Positions 1-14,600 of a stretch of 64,000 nt of DNA are shown in pieces (position 1 is the first letter of the stretch; each line of letters starts with the position of its first letter). The translations under genes were made by a program, and so were the position numbers. The notes below the pieces were generated by a model, which worked only from the letters and a program-made list of their open reading frames with translations, was not told where the DNA came from and did no database searches. The DNA is from Nectonema munidae (taxonomy: Eukaryota; Nematomorpha; Nectonematoida; Nectonematidae), in assembly GCA_030549495.1 (NCBI GenBank), contig JAUIRK010000097.1, forward strand, positions 1 through 64,000, read 5' to 3'.

Positions 1-285
1 ATTGCCAGACTCGGCCGCCTAATTTGACGCAGAAGCAGCTTCGCCAGGCTGCTTGGATACGGATCCGTAAAAAGCGTCAGAAGGTCGAGCCTGGTGCCCA
101 ACCTAGGTTCTCCGGGATGTGCCTAAGTTGGAAGGTGCCGTAAGGCGAATTGGGGAGCGTGGCGAAGGTTCTCTGGAGAACCCGAAGTCCGCGACCAGAC
201 GTGTCTTCCCGTTGGCCTTGGAACCAAGAAACACGGGAGATGATCGGGACTCTTAAGCCGCTCCAGAATGCCGTGCCCACAGGAT

Positions 286-1869
286 TTAGGCAGAACCTGC
301 TGAGCCAGGAAGGATCTCTGGCTCAAGGGTGGCTTCGAGGATCTCGAAGGAGTGGAGCGGCTTGTTGGAGGAGGAGCTTGGGTTCTGTAACCCCGCTTGA
401 GGATGTTGAGGATACCTACGTGCTTGAGGTCGGACGGGGGCCTGAATAAAGGGGCCGAGCCTCGGAATGAGGCATTGGCGGGCAATTCCGACATTCTTGC
501 TGATGCTGAGTAAGACCTGAGGAGGTTCTTGCATGAGGCAATGTCGATGATTGATTGTATTTGGTCCTCGTCTGGGTCCGGGCATGGGTTGTCCTCCGGA
601 TCGAAGGACATGACCTGCGAGAAGATGTTCTTCCAGAATCTGGGGAGGGAACAGGGTTTTGTGAGCGTTGTCAGAAGTCCAGAAGGGCTCCTGGGTGAGC
701 GGGGATAAAGAAACTTTGATCCCCGCTGCGGTACTCCGATGGACCCGTACGCCTGGCACGTGAAGGATGGTGCGGCAGCCGGGTCGATGGGGCTGGTAGG
801 GAGAATGTTGAGGGGGGGGCAGTGTAGGGAGCGTCTGCACCGGGTCTCCCTCCCTAACCAGTACTGGCTTCCCATCGACAATCTTGATCCTCGTCTGAAT
901 CAGTCCGGGCGGATGGGTCGCCACGGGCTGGGGGGAAGACGAGGAGGCGGGGGGTGGTTCCCGGGTGATAGAGGGCTGTCCGTCGGAGATCGTGATAAAA
1001 GACTGAACCAGTCTTGGCGGCGCAGGAGCGTGGGGGGGAATCTCCGGAATGGGAACGGATGAGCCAGCGGGAACCCCTAGGTCATGGAGAAAACCGCCTT
1101 CAGGGACCCTGAAGGATGGGCTGTCTGTAGGTGCGGCTAGCAAACTATCCAGAGGCAGAGGTTCTGGAGAGGGGGGCTCTGGGCTAGGCGGGATGAATGG
1201 CTCGTAGCCATGCGGGTGCCCCGCAGGAGAGACAGGAGGAACCCTCGAGTCTGGGGGGAGCCTTCCCGAGATGAGTGGTGGGGGAGAGCCCAAGGCGCGA
1301 TGCTGCCTGGGCGGCTCCTCTGGCCCGTACCCATGGGGGAAATGAACTGACAGCCTCCCAGGCGCCCAGGACTCCGCAGGGAGCCCCGAACCGGGTGGTG
1401 GGGGCATCGCCTCAGCCACAGGAGGTGGTGAGACTAGCCTTCTATGCCTGGAACCCAGGGGAGGAGAGGTCGCGCTGGGCGGCCCATATCCTATAGGGAA
1501 ACCGGAATCCGGTCTTCCCACACGCCAATCTGGCGGGAGGACGGATATGGGTGAATCTGGATCAGATTGGGGTGAAGAAGGAGGGGAGGGCTGTGGACCA
1601 CAGCAAAACAGAGAGGTGAGACGATACCTCCTGTTGTTGACCCCGCTACTTCTTATGGACCGCGGAGTTGGGCCGGAATCCGGTCTTTCAGTACGCCCGA
1701 CGGGCGGGAGAGCGGACCCGGGTGGCTCTGGACCAGAATAGAATGATGAAGGAGGGGAAGGCTGTGAACCACAGCAAAACAGCGAGGTAAGACGATACCT
1801 CCTGTTGTTGTTGATCCCTCTACTTCTTACGGGCCGCGGAAGTGGAAGGCCGAAAGCGACCTCTACCAC
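286..1869 (-). pseudogene. Proline-rich second ORF of retroelement copy 1
   Basis: A 527-residue open frame overlapping the end of the gag-like ORF by about 50 bp, an arrangement common in retroelements. Most of it is Pro/Ser/Gly-rich low-complexity sequence with repeated modules such as RRYRLTSLFCCG and PSPPSS, encoded by a tandem DNA repeat. No reverse transcriptase, protease or recombinase signature is visible within the window. It could be a linker between gag and pol, or simply GC-rich sequence that happens to stay open; other frames of the same strand are also open here (for example 123-881), which lowers the weight of the frame itself. The matching DNA in copy 3 lies in the same order after the gag-like tail. 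Confidence 0.35.
1501..1850 (-). repeat. Tandem ~171 bp repeat within the proline-rich ORF
   Basis: Two adjacent units about 171 bp apart. The palindrome-like ACCGGAATCCGGTCTT recurs at about 1501 and 1672, and GGCTGTGRACCACAGCAAAA recurs at about 1589 and 1760. The period is a multiple of three, so the protein repeats RRYRLTSLFCCG in frame. Confidence 0.75.
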
Positions 1870-2632
1870 GGGTGGCTGGAGTTTCTCGCGCGCCAGGAAG
1901 CGGCCTGGAAAGGTCCACGCCGGTTATCCCAGCTATGGATAGGAGCGACGGGGCCTGGTGGTGGACATTCGTCCACGTAGAATGGGCCGCAATAACGTGA
2001 GTACGTAACATCCCGTTTAAATTAGCGAGGACGTCAGATGGCAGGAGCGGGATGAAAGAACGAAGGGTTTCCAAATAAAAGATGAGGACCTCATCCTTAA
2101 TATTCAGATCCTTCGCCCGGGAGAGTTCTAATATGACCCTAACACGACGGTCCGCAAGGACGTCGGGAGGGGTGGAATAAATGCTGGGGTCCACGTGGTC
2201 GGCCGTCGCATAGCCGGCCGGGAGGGCGCCAGGAAGACGGCCGGGAACATACCCCAAGGTTGGGGAAACACCCTGGGTCGACGGGAAAGTCGGCACCGAG
2301 GGGAGCACTGGGTTCGATACCGTGGGAGAAATGGCGCTTACTGATTGAGAAACAGCCAGGTTTGCCGAAGAAGGTATCGAGGAAGAGACGACGGATGAGA
2401 TGGTTGACGAGGCTATACCCGGTGTCACGGAGCGAGTGGGCACTACTTGCCCCTCCATAGCCGTGAACCGGGTTTCCATCCTCCGCAGCTGCGAAGTGAT
2501 GGACAGTAATACAGAGCTGAAGTCAGTGAGGTTTACTGAGCAAACAGGGAGCTGAGGCTCGGAACGTGAGGAGGTTGAATGAGAAGTGGAATCGGTGATG
2601 CGGGTAGAGTTTGACGCTGGGGTCTTGGACAT
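1820..2632 (-). pseudogene. Gag-like ORF of retroelement copy 1
   Basis: About 270 residues from the ATG at 2632; an in-frame ATG at 2692 lies at the satellite edge and is unlikely to be the real start. The N-terminal third is Ser/Thr-rich and disordered. A short conserved block (TSQLRRMETRF) follows, and the C-terminal half is a helical domain around LADRRVRVILELSR, IKDEVLIFYLETLR and NGMLRTHVIAAHSTW. A basic RGRGRF tail ends the protein, as expected of a nucleic-acid-binding gag-like protein. The same blocks recur in copy 2, which shows that this is a repeated element protein and not a single-copy host gene. I see no CCHC knuckle. Function as a structural or RNA-binding protein is inferred from position and tail composition. 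Confidence 0.45.
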
Positions 2633-2690
2633 GATAGTTGAGCAATAGAGTGAAAACGAGAGCAAAAAGAAGTATTTCAAAAAGAGTTTC

Positions 2691-5600
2691 AATTACTTTT
2701 CGAAATGTAACATACTTGCTTTGAAAAAGATTTCTACATTAAAGAAATGTTTTCTTTTTTATGATATTTTCCTAAAAAAATTGATTTGAAAAAAACAATA
2801 ATACAAATATTTATAGAAAATGTGAAAATTTATTCTATTTGATTTTAAATTTATCAGTTACCTTTTGAAATTTAACATAATTGATTTGAAAACAGATTGT
2901 TACAAAAAGAAAACATTTTGTATTTTTGATGATAATTTCCTGAAAAAAAAACAATAATATAAATATAGAAAGAAGGAAAATTTATTAGATTTGATTTCAA
3001 ATTTGTCAATTACTTTTCCAAATTGAACATACTTGCTTTGAAAAAGATTGCTACATTAAAAAAATGTTTTCTGTTTGATGATATTTTCCTGAAAAAATAT
3101 TTTCGAAAAAAACAATAATACAATTATTTATAGAAAATGGGAAAATTTATTTTATTTGATTTTAAATTTATCAGTTTCTTTTTTGAAATGTAACATAATT
3201 GATTTGAAAACAGATTGTTTAAAAAAATGTTTTCTGTTTGATGATATTTTCCTAAAAAAATTGATTTGAAAAAAAAAACAATACAAATATTTATAGAAAA
3301 TCGGAAAATTTATTCTATTTGATTTTAAATTTATCAGTTACTTTTTCAAATTTAACATACTTGCTTTGAAAAAAGATTGCTACATTAAAAAATGTTTTCT
3401 GTTTGATGATATTTTCCTAAAAAAATTTTCTGAAGAAATTGCTTGGAAAAAAAACAATACAAATATTTATAGAAAATGGGAATATCTATTTTATTTGTCA
3501 AATTTATCAGTTACTTTTTGAAATGTAACAAAAAAACAATATAAATATAGAAAGAGGGAAAATTTAGATTTGATTTCAAATTTGTCAATTACTTTTCCAA
3601 ATTGAACATACTTGCTTTGAAAAAGATTGCTACATTAAAAAAATGTTTTCTGTTTGATGATATTTTCCTGAAAAAATAGTTTCGAAAAAAACAATAATAC
3701 AATTTTTATAGAAAAAGGGAAAATTTATTTTATTTGATTTTAAATTTATCAGTTACTTTTTGAAATGTAACATAATTGATTTGAAAACAGATTGTTTAAA
3801 AAAATGTTTTCTGTTTGATATTTTTCTAAAAAATTGATTTGAAAAAAACAATAATACAAATATTTATAGAAAATCGGAAAATTTATTCTATTTGATTTTA
3901 AATTTATCAGTTACCTTTTGAAATGTAACATAATTGATTTGAAAACAGATTGTTACAAAAAGAAAACATTTTGTATTTTTGATGATAATTTCCTGAAAAA
4001 AATAATTCTGAAAAAAAAACAATAATATAAATATAGAAAGAGGGAAAATTTATTAGATTTGATTTCAAATTTGTCAATTACTTTTCCAAATTGAACATAC
4101 TTGCTTTGAAAAAGATAGCTACATTAAAAAAATGTTTTCTTTTTTATGATATTTTCCTGAAAAAATATTTTCGAAAAAAACAATAATACAATTATTTATA
4201 GAAAATGGGAAAATTTATTTTATTTGATTTTAAATTTATCAGTTTCTTTTTGAAATGTAACATAATTGATTTGAAAACAGATTGTTTAAAAAAATGTTTT
4301 CTGTTTGATGATATTTTCCTAAAAAAATTGATTTGAAAAAAAACAATACAAATATTTATAGAAAATCGGAAAATTTATTCTATTTGATTTTAAATTTATC
4401 AGTTACCTTTTGAAATTTAACATAATTGATTTGAAAACAGATTGTTACAAAAAAGAAAATATTTTGTATTTTTGATGATAATTTCCTGAAAAAGATTGTT
4501 ACAAAAAGAAAACATTTTGTATTTTTGATGATAATTTCCTGAAAAAATAATTCTGAAAAAAAAACAATAATATAAATATAGAAAGAGGGAAAATTTATTA
4601 GATTTGATTTCAAATTTGTCAATTACTTTTCCAAATTGAACATACTTGCTTTGAAAAAGATAGCTACATTAAAAAAATGTTTTCTTTTTTATGATATTTT
4701 CCTGAAAAAATATTTTCGAAAAAAACAATAATACAATTATTTATAGAAAATGGGAAAATTTATTTTATTTGATTTTAAATTTATCAGTTTCTTTTTGAAA
4801 TGTAACATAATTGATTTGAAAACAGATTGTTTAAAAAAATGTTTTCTGTTTGATGATATATTCCTAAAAAAATTGATTTGAAAAAAAACAATACAAATAT
4901 TTATAGAAAATCGGAAAATTTATTCTATTTGATTTTAAATTTATCAGTTACCTTTTGAAATTTAACATAATTGATTTGAAAACAGATTGTTACAAAAAGA
5001 AAATATTTTGTATTTTTGATGATAATTTCCTGAAAAATAATTCTGAAAAAAAAACAATAATATAAATATAGAAAGAGGGAAAATTTATTAGATTTGATTT
5101 CAAATTTGTCAATTACTTTTCCAAATTGAACATACTTGCTTTGAAAAAGATTGCTACATTAAAAAAATGTTTTCTGTTTGATGATATTTTCCTGAAAAAA
5201 TATTTTCGAAAAAAACAATAATACAATTATTTATAGAAAATGGGAAAATTTATTTTATTTGATTTTAAATTTATCAGTTTCTTTTTTGAAATGTAACATA
5301 ATTGATTTGAAAACAGATTGTTTAAAAAAAATGTTTTCTGTTTGATGATATTTTCCTAAAAAATTGATTTGAAAAAAAACAATACAAATATTTATAGAAA
5401 ATCGGAAAATTTATTCTATTTGATTTTAAATTTATCAGTTACCTTTTGAAATGTAACATAATTGATTTGAAAACAGATTGTTACAAAAAGAAAACATTTT
5501 GTATTTTTGATGATAATTTCCTGAAAAAATAATTCTGAAAAAAAAACAATAATATAAATATAGAAAGAGGGAAAATTTATTAGATTTGATTTCAAATTTG

Positions 5601-8600
5601 TCAATTACTTTTCGAAATGTAACATACTTGCTTTGAAAAAGATTTCTACATTAAAGAAATGTTTTCTTTTTTATGATATTTTCCTAAAAAAATTGATTTG
5701 AAAAAAACAATAATACAAATATTTATAGAAAATGTGAAAATTTATTCTATTTGATTTTAAATTTATCAGTTACTTTTTGAAATGTAACATAATTGATTTG
5801 AAAACAGATTGTTACAAAAAGAAAACATTTTGTATTTTTGATGATAATTTCCTGAAAAAAAAACAATAATATAAATATAGAAAGAAGGAAAATTTATTAG
5901 ATTTGATTTCAAATTTGTCAATTACTTTTCCAAATTGAACATACTTGCTTTGAAAAAGATTGCTACATTAAAAAAATGTTTTCTGTTTGATGATATTTTC
6001 CTGAAAAAATAGTTTCGAAAAAAACAATAATACAATTTTTATAGAAAAAGGGAAAATTTATTTTATTTGATTTTAAATTTATCAGTTACTTTTTGAAATG
6101 TAACATAATTGATTTGAAAACAGATTGTTTAAAAAAATGTTTTCTGTTTGATGATATTTTCCTAAAAAAATTGATTTGAAAAAAAACAATAATACAAATA
6201 TTTATAGAAAATCGGAAAATTTATTCTATTTGATTTTAAATTTATCAGTTACCTTTTGAAATGTAACATAATTGATTTGAAAACAGATTGTTACAAAAAG
6301 AAAACATTTTGTATTTTTGATGATAATTTCCTGAAAAAATAATTCTGAAAAAAAAACAATAATATAAATATAGAAAGAGGGAAAATTTATTAGATTTGAT
6401 TTCAAATTTGTCAATTACTTTTCCAAATTGAACATACTTGCTTTGAAAAAGATAGCTACATTAAAAAAATGTTTTCTTTTTTATGATATTTTCCTGAAAA
6501 AATATTTTCGAAAAAAACAATAATACAATTATTTATAGAAAATGGGAAAATTTATTTTATTTGATTTTAAATTTATCAGTTTCTTTTTGAAATGTAACAT
6601 AATTGATTTGAAAACAGATTGTTTAAAAAAATGTTTTCTGTTTGATGATATTTTCCTAAAAAAATTGATTTGAAAAAAACAATACAAATATTTATAGAAA
6701 ATCGGAAAATTTATTCTATTTGATTTTAAATTTATCAGTTACCTTTTGAAATTTAACATAATTGATTTGAAAACAGATTGTTACAAAAAGAAAATATTTT
6801 GTATTTTTGATGATAATTTCCTGAAAAAATAATTCTGAAAAAAAAACAATAATATAAATATAGAAAGAGGGAAAATTTATTAGATTTGATTTCAAATTTG
6901 TCAATTACTTTTCCAAATTGAACATACTTGCTTTGAAAAAGATTGCTACATTAAAAAATTGTTTTCTGTTTGATGATATTTTCCTGAAAAAATATTTTCG
7001 AAAAAAACAATAATACAATTATTTATAGAAAATGGGAAAATTTATTTTATTTGATTTTAAATTTATCAGTTACTTTTTGAAATGTAACATAATTGATTTG
7101 AAAACAGATTGTTTAAAAAAATGTTTTCTGTTTGATGATATTTTCCTAAAAAAAATTTTTGAAAAAAAACAATACAAATATTTATAGAAAATCGGAAAAT
7201 TTATTCTATTTGATTTTAAATTTATCAGTTACCTTTTGAAATGTAACAATTGATTTGAAAACAGATTGTTACAAAAAGAAAACATTTTGTATTTTTGATG
7301 ATAATTTCCTGAAAAAATAATTCTGAAAAAAAACAATAATATAAATATAGAAAGAGGGAAAATTTATTAGATTTGATTTCAAATTTGTCAATTACTTTTC
7401 CAAATGTAACATACTTGCTTTGAAAAAGATTTCTACATTAAAGAAATGTTTTCTTTTTTATGATATTTTCCTAAAAAAATTGATTTGAAAAAAACAATAA
7501 TACAAATATTTATAGAAAATGTGAAAATTTATTCTATTTGATTTTAAATTTATCAGTTACTTTTTGAAATGTAACATAATTGATTTGAAAACAGATTGTT
7601 ACAAAAAGAAAATATTTTGTATTTTTGATGATAATTTCCTGAAAAAATAATTCTGAAAAAAAACAATAATATAAATATAGAAAGAGGGAAAATTTATTAG
7701 ATTTGATTTCAAATTTGTCAATTACTTTTCCAAATTGAACATACTTTCTTTGAAAAAGATTGCTACATTAAAGAAATGTTTTGTTTGATGATATTTTCCT
7801 AAAAAATAGTTTCGAAAAAACAATAATACAATTATTTATAGAAAATGGGAAATTTTATTTGATTTTAAATTTATCAGTTACTTTTTGAAATGTAACATAA
7901 TTGATTTGAAAACAGATTGTTTAAAAAATGTTTTCTGTTTGATGATATTTTCCTAAAAAAATTGATTTGAAAAAAAACAATAATACAAATATTTATAGAA
8001 AATCGGAAAATTTATTCTATTTGATTTTAAATTTATCAGTTACCTTTTGAAATGTAACATAATTGATTTGAAAACAGATTGTTACAAAAAGAAAACATTT
8101 TGTATTTTTGATGATAATTTCCTGAAAAAATAATTCGAAAAAAAACAATAATATAAATATAGAAAGAGGGAAAATTTATTAGATTTGATTTCAAATTTGT
8201 CAATTACTTTTCCAAATTGAACATACTTGCTTTGAAAAAGATAGCTACATTAAAAAAATGTTTTCTTTTTTATGATATTTTCCTGAAAAAATATTTTCGA
8301 AAAAAACAATAATACAATTATTTATAGAAAATGGGAAAATTTATTTTATTTGATTTTAAATTTATCAGTTTCTTTTTGAAATGTAACATAATTGATTTGA
8401 AAACAGATTGTTTAAAAAAATGTTTTCTGTTTGATGATATTTTCCTAAAAAAATTTTCTGAAGAAATTGCTTGGAAAAAAAACAATACAAATATTTATAG
8501 AAAATCGGAAAATTTATTCTATTTGATTTTAAATTTATCAGTTACCTTTTGAAATGTAACAATTGATTTGAAAACAGATTGTTACAAAAAGAAAATATTT

Positions 8601-11600
8601 TGTATTTTTGATGATAATTTCCTGAAAAAATAATTCTGAAAAAAAAACAATAATATAAATATAGAAAGAGGGGAAAATTTATTAGATTTGATTTCAAATT
8701 TGTCAATTACTTTTCCAAATTGAACATACTTGCTTTGAAAAAGATTGCTACATTAAAAAAATGTTTTCTGTTTGATGATATTTTCCTGAAAAAATATTTT
8801 CGAAAAAAACAATAATACAATTATTTATAGAAAATGGGAAAATTTATTTTATTTGATTTTAAATTTATCAGTTTCTTTTTGAAATGTAACATAATTGATT
8901 TGAAAACAGATTGTTTAAAAAAATGTTTTCTGTTTGATGATATATTCCTAAAAAAATTGATTTGAAAAAAAACAATACAAATATTTATAGAAAATCGGAA
9001 AATTTATTCTATTTGATTTTAAATTTATCAGTTACCTTTTGAAATTTAACATAATTGATTTGAAAACAGATTGTTACAAAAAGAAAATATTTTGTATTTT
9101 TGATGATAATTTCCTGAAAAAGATTGTTACAAAAAGAAAACATTTTGTATTTTTGATGATAATTTCCTGAAAAAATAATTCTGAAAAAAAAACAATAATA
9201 TAAATATAGAAAGAGGGAAAATTTATTAGATTTGATTTCAAATTTGTCAATTACTTTTCGAAATGTAACATACTTGCTTTGAAAAAGATTTCTACATTAA
9301 AGAAATGTTTTCTTTTTTATGATATTTTCCTAAAAAAATTGATTTGAAAAAAACAATAATACAAATATTTATAGAAAATGTGAAAATTTATTCTATTTGA
9401 TTTTAAATTTATCAGTTACCTTTTGAAATTTAACATAATTGATTTGAAAACAGATTGTTACAAAAAGAAAACATTTTGTATTTTTGATGATAATTTCCTG
9501 AAAAAAAAACAATAATATAAATATAGAAAGAAGGAAAATTTATTAGATTTGATTTCAAATTTGTCAATTACTTTTCCAAATTGAACATACTTGCTTTGAA
9601 AAAGATTGCTACATTAAAAAAATGTTTTCTGTTTGATGATATTTTCCTGAAAAAATATTTTCGAAAAAAACAATAATACAATTATTTATAGAAAATGGGA
9701 AAATTTATTTTATTTGATTTTAAATTTATCAGTTTCTTTTTGAAATGTAACATAATTGATTTGAAAACAGATTGTTTAAAAAAATGTTTTCTGTTTGATG
9801 ATATTTTCCTAAAAAAATTGATTTGAAAAAAAACAATACAAATATTTATAGAAAATCGGAAAATTTATTCTATTTGATTTTAAATTTATCAGTTACTTTT
9901 TCAAATTTAACATACTTGCTTTGAAAAAGATTGCTACATTAAAAAATGTTTCTGTTTGATGATATTTTACTAAAAAAATTTTCTGAAGAAATTGCTTGGA
10001 AAAAAAACAATACAAATATTTATAGAAAATGGGAATATCTATTTTATTTGTCAAATTTATCAGTTACTTTTTGAAATGTAACAAAAAAACAATATAAATA
10101 TAGAAAGAGGGAAAATTTAGATTTGATTTCAAATTTGTCAATTACTTTTCCAAATTTAACATACTTGCTTTGAAAAAGATTGCTACGTTAAAAAATGTTT
10201 TCTGTTTGATGATATTTTCCTGAAAAAATAGTTTCGAAAAAAACAATAATACAATTTTTATAGAAAAAGGGAAAATTTATTTTATTTGATTTTAAATTTA
10301 TCAGTTACTTTTTGAAATGTAACATAATTGATTTGAAAACAGATTGTTTAAAAAAATGTTTTCTGTTTGATGATATTTTCCTAAAAAAATTGATTTGAAA
10401 AAAAACAATAATACAAATATTTATAGAAAATCGGAAAATTTATTCTATTTGATTTTAAATTTATCAGTTATTTTTTGAAATGTATACTTGCTTTGAAAAC
10501 AGATTGTTACAAAAAAGAAAACATTTTGTATTTTTGATGATAATTTCCTGAAAAAATAATTCTGAAAAAAAAACAATAATATAAATATAGAAAGAGGGAA
10601 AATTTAGATTTGATTTCAAATTTGTCAATTACTTTTCCAAATTTAACATACTTGCTTTGAAAAAGATTGCTACATTAAAAAAATGTTTTCTGTTTTATGA
10701 TATTTTCCTGAAAAAATATTTTCGAAAAAAACAATAATACAATTATTTATAGAAAATGGGAAAATTTATTTTATTTGATTTTAAATTTATCAGTTTCTTT
10801 TTGAAATGTAACATAATTGATTTGAAAACAGATTGTTTAAAAAAATGTTTTCTGTTTGATGATATTTTCCTAAAAAAATTGATTTGAAAAAAAACAATAC
10901 AAATATTTATAGAAAATCGGAAAATTTATTCTATTTGATTTTAAATTTATCAGTTACCTTTTGAAATTTAACATAATTGATTTGAAAACAGATTGTTACA
11001 AAAAGAAAATATTTTGTATTTTTGATGATAATTTCCTGAAAAAGATTGTTACAAAAAGAAAACATTTTGTATTTTTGATGATAATTTCCTGAAAAAATAA
11101 TTCTGAAAAAAAAACAATAATATAAATATAGAAAGAGGGAAAATTTATTAGATTTGATTTCAAATTTGTCAATTACTTTTCCAAATTGAACATACTTGCT
11201 TTGAAAAAGATAGCTACATTAAAAAAATGTTTTCTTTTTTATGATATTTTCCTGAAAAAATATTTTCGAAAAAAACAATAATACAATTATTTATAGAAAA
11301 TGGGAAAATTTATTTTATTTGATTTTAAATTTATCAGTTTCTTTTTGAAATGTAACATAATTGATTTGAAAACAGATTGTTTAAAAAAATGTTTTCTGTT
11401 TGATGATATATTCCTAAAAAAATTGATTTGAAAAAAAACAATACAAATATTTATAGAAAATCGGAAAATTTATTCTATTTGATTTTAAATTTATCAGTTA
11501 CCTTTTGAAATTTAACATAATTGATTTGAAAACAGATTGTTACAAAAAGAAAATATTTTGTATTTTTGATGATAATTTCCTGAAAAAATAATTCTGAAAA

Positions 11601-14600
11601 AAAAACAATAATATAAATATAGAAAGAGGGAAAATTTATTAGATTTGATTTCAAATTTGTCAATTACTTTTCCAAATTGAACATACTTGCTTTGAAAAAG
11701 ATTGCTACATTAAAAAAATGTTTTCTGTTTGATGATATTTTCCTGAAAAAATATTTTCGAAAAAAACAATAATACAATTATTTATAGAAAATGGGAAAAT
11801 TTATTTTATTTGATTTTAAATTTATCAGTTTCTTTTTGAAATGTAACATAATTGATTTGAAAACAGATTGTTTAAAAAAATGTTTTCTGTTTGATGATAT
11901 TTTCCTAAAAAAATTGATTTGAAAAAAAACAATACAAATATTTATAGAAAATCGGAAAATTTATTCTATTTGATTTTAAATTTATCAGTTACCTTTTGAA
12001 ATGTAACATAATTGATTTGAAAACAGATTGTTACAAAAAGAAAACATTTTGTATTTTTGATGATAATTTCCTGAAAAAATAATTCTGAAAAAAAAACAAT
12101 AATATAAATATAGAAAGAGGGAAAATTTATTAGATTTGATTTCAAATTTGTCAATTACTTTTCGAAATGTAACATACTTGCTTTGAAAAAGATTTCTACA
12201 TTAAAGAAATGTTTTCTTTTTTATGATATTTTCCTAAAAAAATTGATTTGAAAAAAACAATAATACAAATATTTATAGAAAATGTGAAAATTTATTCTAT
12301 TTGATTTTAAATTTATCAGTTACTTTTTGAAATGTAACATAATTGATTTGAAAACAGATTGTTACAAAAAGAAAACATTTTGTATTTTTGATGATAATTT
12401 CCTGAAAAAAAACAATAATATAAATATAGAAAGAGGGAAAATTTATTAGATTTGATTTCAAATTTGTCAATTACTTTTCCAAATTGAACATACTTGCTTT
12501 GAAAAAGATTGCTACATTAAAAAAATGTTTTCTGTTTGATGATATTTTCCTGAAAAAATAGTTTCGAAAAAAACAATAATACAATTTTTATAGAAAAAGG
12601 GAAAATTTATTTTATTTGATTTTAAATTTATCAGTTACTTTTTGAAATGTAACATAATTGATTTGAAAACAGATTGTTTAAAAAAATGTTTTCTGTTTGA
12701 TGATATTTTCCTAAAAAAATTGATTTGAAAAAAAACAATAATACAAATATTTATAGAAAATCGGAAAATTTATTCTATTTGATTTTAAATTTATCAGTTA
12801 CCTTTTGAAATGTAACATAATTGATTTGAAAACAGATTGTTACAAAAAGAAAACATTTTGTATTTTTGATGATAATTTCCTGAAAAAATAATTCTGAAAA
12901 AAAAACAATAATATAAATATAGAAAGAGGGAAAATTTATTAGATTTGATTTCAAATTTGTCAATTACTTTTCCAAATTGAACATACTTGCTTTGAAAAAG
13001 ATAGCTACATTAAAAAAATGTTTTCTTTTTTATGATATTTTCCTGAAAAAATATTTTCGAAAAAAACAATAATACAATTATTTATAGAAAATGGGAAAAT
13101 TTATTTTATTTGATTTTAAATTTATCAGTTTCTTTTTGAAATGTAACATAATTGATTTGAAAACAGATTGTTTAAAAAAATGTTTTCTGTTTGATGATAT
13201 TTTCCTAAAAAAATTGATTTGAAAAAAAACAATACAAATATTTATAGAAAATCGGAAAATTTATTCTATTTGATTTTAAATTTATCAGTTACCTTTTGAA
13301 ATTTAACATAATTGATTTGAAAACAGATTGTTACAAAAAGAAAATATTTTGTATTTTTGATGATAATTTCCTGAAAAAATAATTCTGAAAAAAAAACAAT
13401 AATATAAATATAGAAAGAGGGAAAATTTATTAGATTTGATTTCAAATTTGTCAATTACTTTTCCAAATTGAACATACTTGCTTTGAAAAAGATTGCTACA
13501 TTAAAAAATTGTTTTCTGTTTGATGATATTTTCCTGAAAAAATATTTTCGAAAAAAACAATAATACAATTATTTATAGAAAATGGGAAAATTTATTTTAT
13601 TTGATTTTAAATTTATCAGTTTCTTTTTGAAATGTAACATAATTGATTTGAAAACAGATTGTTTAAAAAAATGTTTTCTGTTTGATGATATTTTCCTAAA
13701 AAAATTGATTTGAAAAAAAAACAATACAAATATTTATAGAAAATCGGAAAATTTATTCTATTTGATTTTAAATTTATCAGTTACCTTTTGAAATGTAACA
13801 TAATTGATTTGAAAACAGATTGTTACAAAAAGAAAACATTTTGTATTTTTGATGATAATTTCCTGAAAAAATAATTCTGAAAAAAAAACAATATAAATAT
13901 AGAAAGAGGGAAAATTTATTAGATTTGATTTCAAATTTGTCAATTACTTTTCGAAATGTAACATACTTGCTTTGAAAAAGATTTCTACATTAAAGAAATG
14001 TTTTCTTTTTTATGATATTTTCCTAAAAAAATTGATTTGAAAAAAACAATAATACAAATATTTATAGAAAATGTGAAAATTTATTCTATTTGATTTTAAA
14101 TTTATCAGTTACTTTTTGAAATGTAACATAATTGATTTGAAAACAGATTGTTACAAAAAGAAAATATTTTGTATTTTTGATGATAATTTCCTGAAAAAAT
14201 AATTCTGAAAAAAAAACAATAATATAAATATAGAAAGAGGGAAAATTTATTAGATTTGATTTCAAATTTGTCAATTACTTTTCCAAATTGAACATACTTG
14301 CTTTGAAAAAGATTGCTACATTAAAAAAATGTTTTCTGTTTGATGATATTTTCCTGAAAAAATATTTTCGAAAAAAACAATAATACAATTATTTATAGAA
14401 AATGGGAAAATTTATTTTATTTGATTTTAAATTTATCAGTTACTTTTTGAAATGTAACATAATTGATTTGAAAACAGATTGTTTAAAAAAATGTTTTCTG
14501 TTTGATGATATTTTCCTAAAAAAATTGATTTGAAAAAAAAACAATAATACAAATATTTATAGAAAATCGGAAAATTTATTCTATTTGATTTTAAATTTAT

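Larger units (their letters stand above)
1..2690 (-). mobile_element. Gag-bearing retroelement fossil, copy 1 (DIRS-like?)
   Basis: A GC-rich block that stands out from its AT-rich surroundings. Read on the minus strand it has a short leader (about 2635-2690), a gag-like ORF, then an overlapping proline-rich ORF, and it runs off the left window edge, so only its 5' part is visible. Two more fragments of the family lie at 19442-20440 and 27760-28275. Family placement is inference: the third fragment contains an RNase H-like stretch of the kind found in DIRS and other retroelements, but no tyrosine recombinase, integrase or LTR is visible here. The copy is incomplete and looks broken, with at least one or two breaks. 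Its long open frames suggest it is younger than copies 2 and 3. The right edge coincides with the start of the satellite array. Confidence 0.5.

Noticed and set aside
123-881. A second long minus-strand frame in the GC-rich block
   Set aside because: It overlaps the 286-1869 frame and has no recognised domain; long frames are expected by chance in GC-rich DNA.
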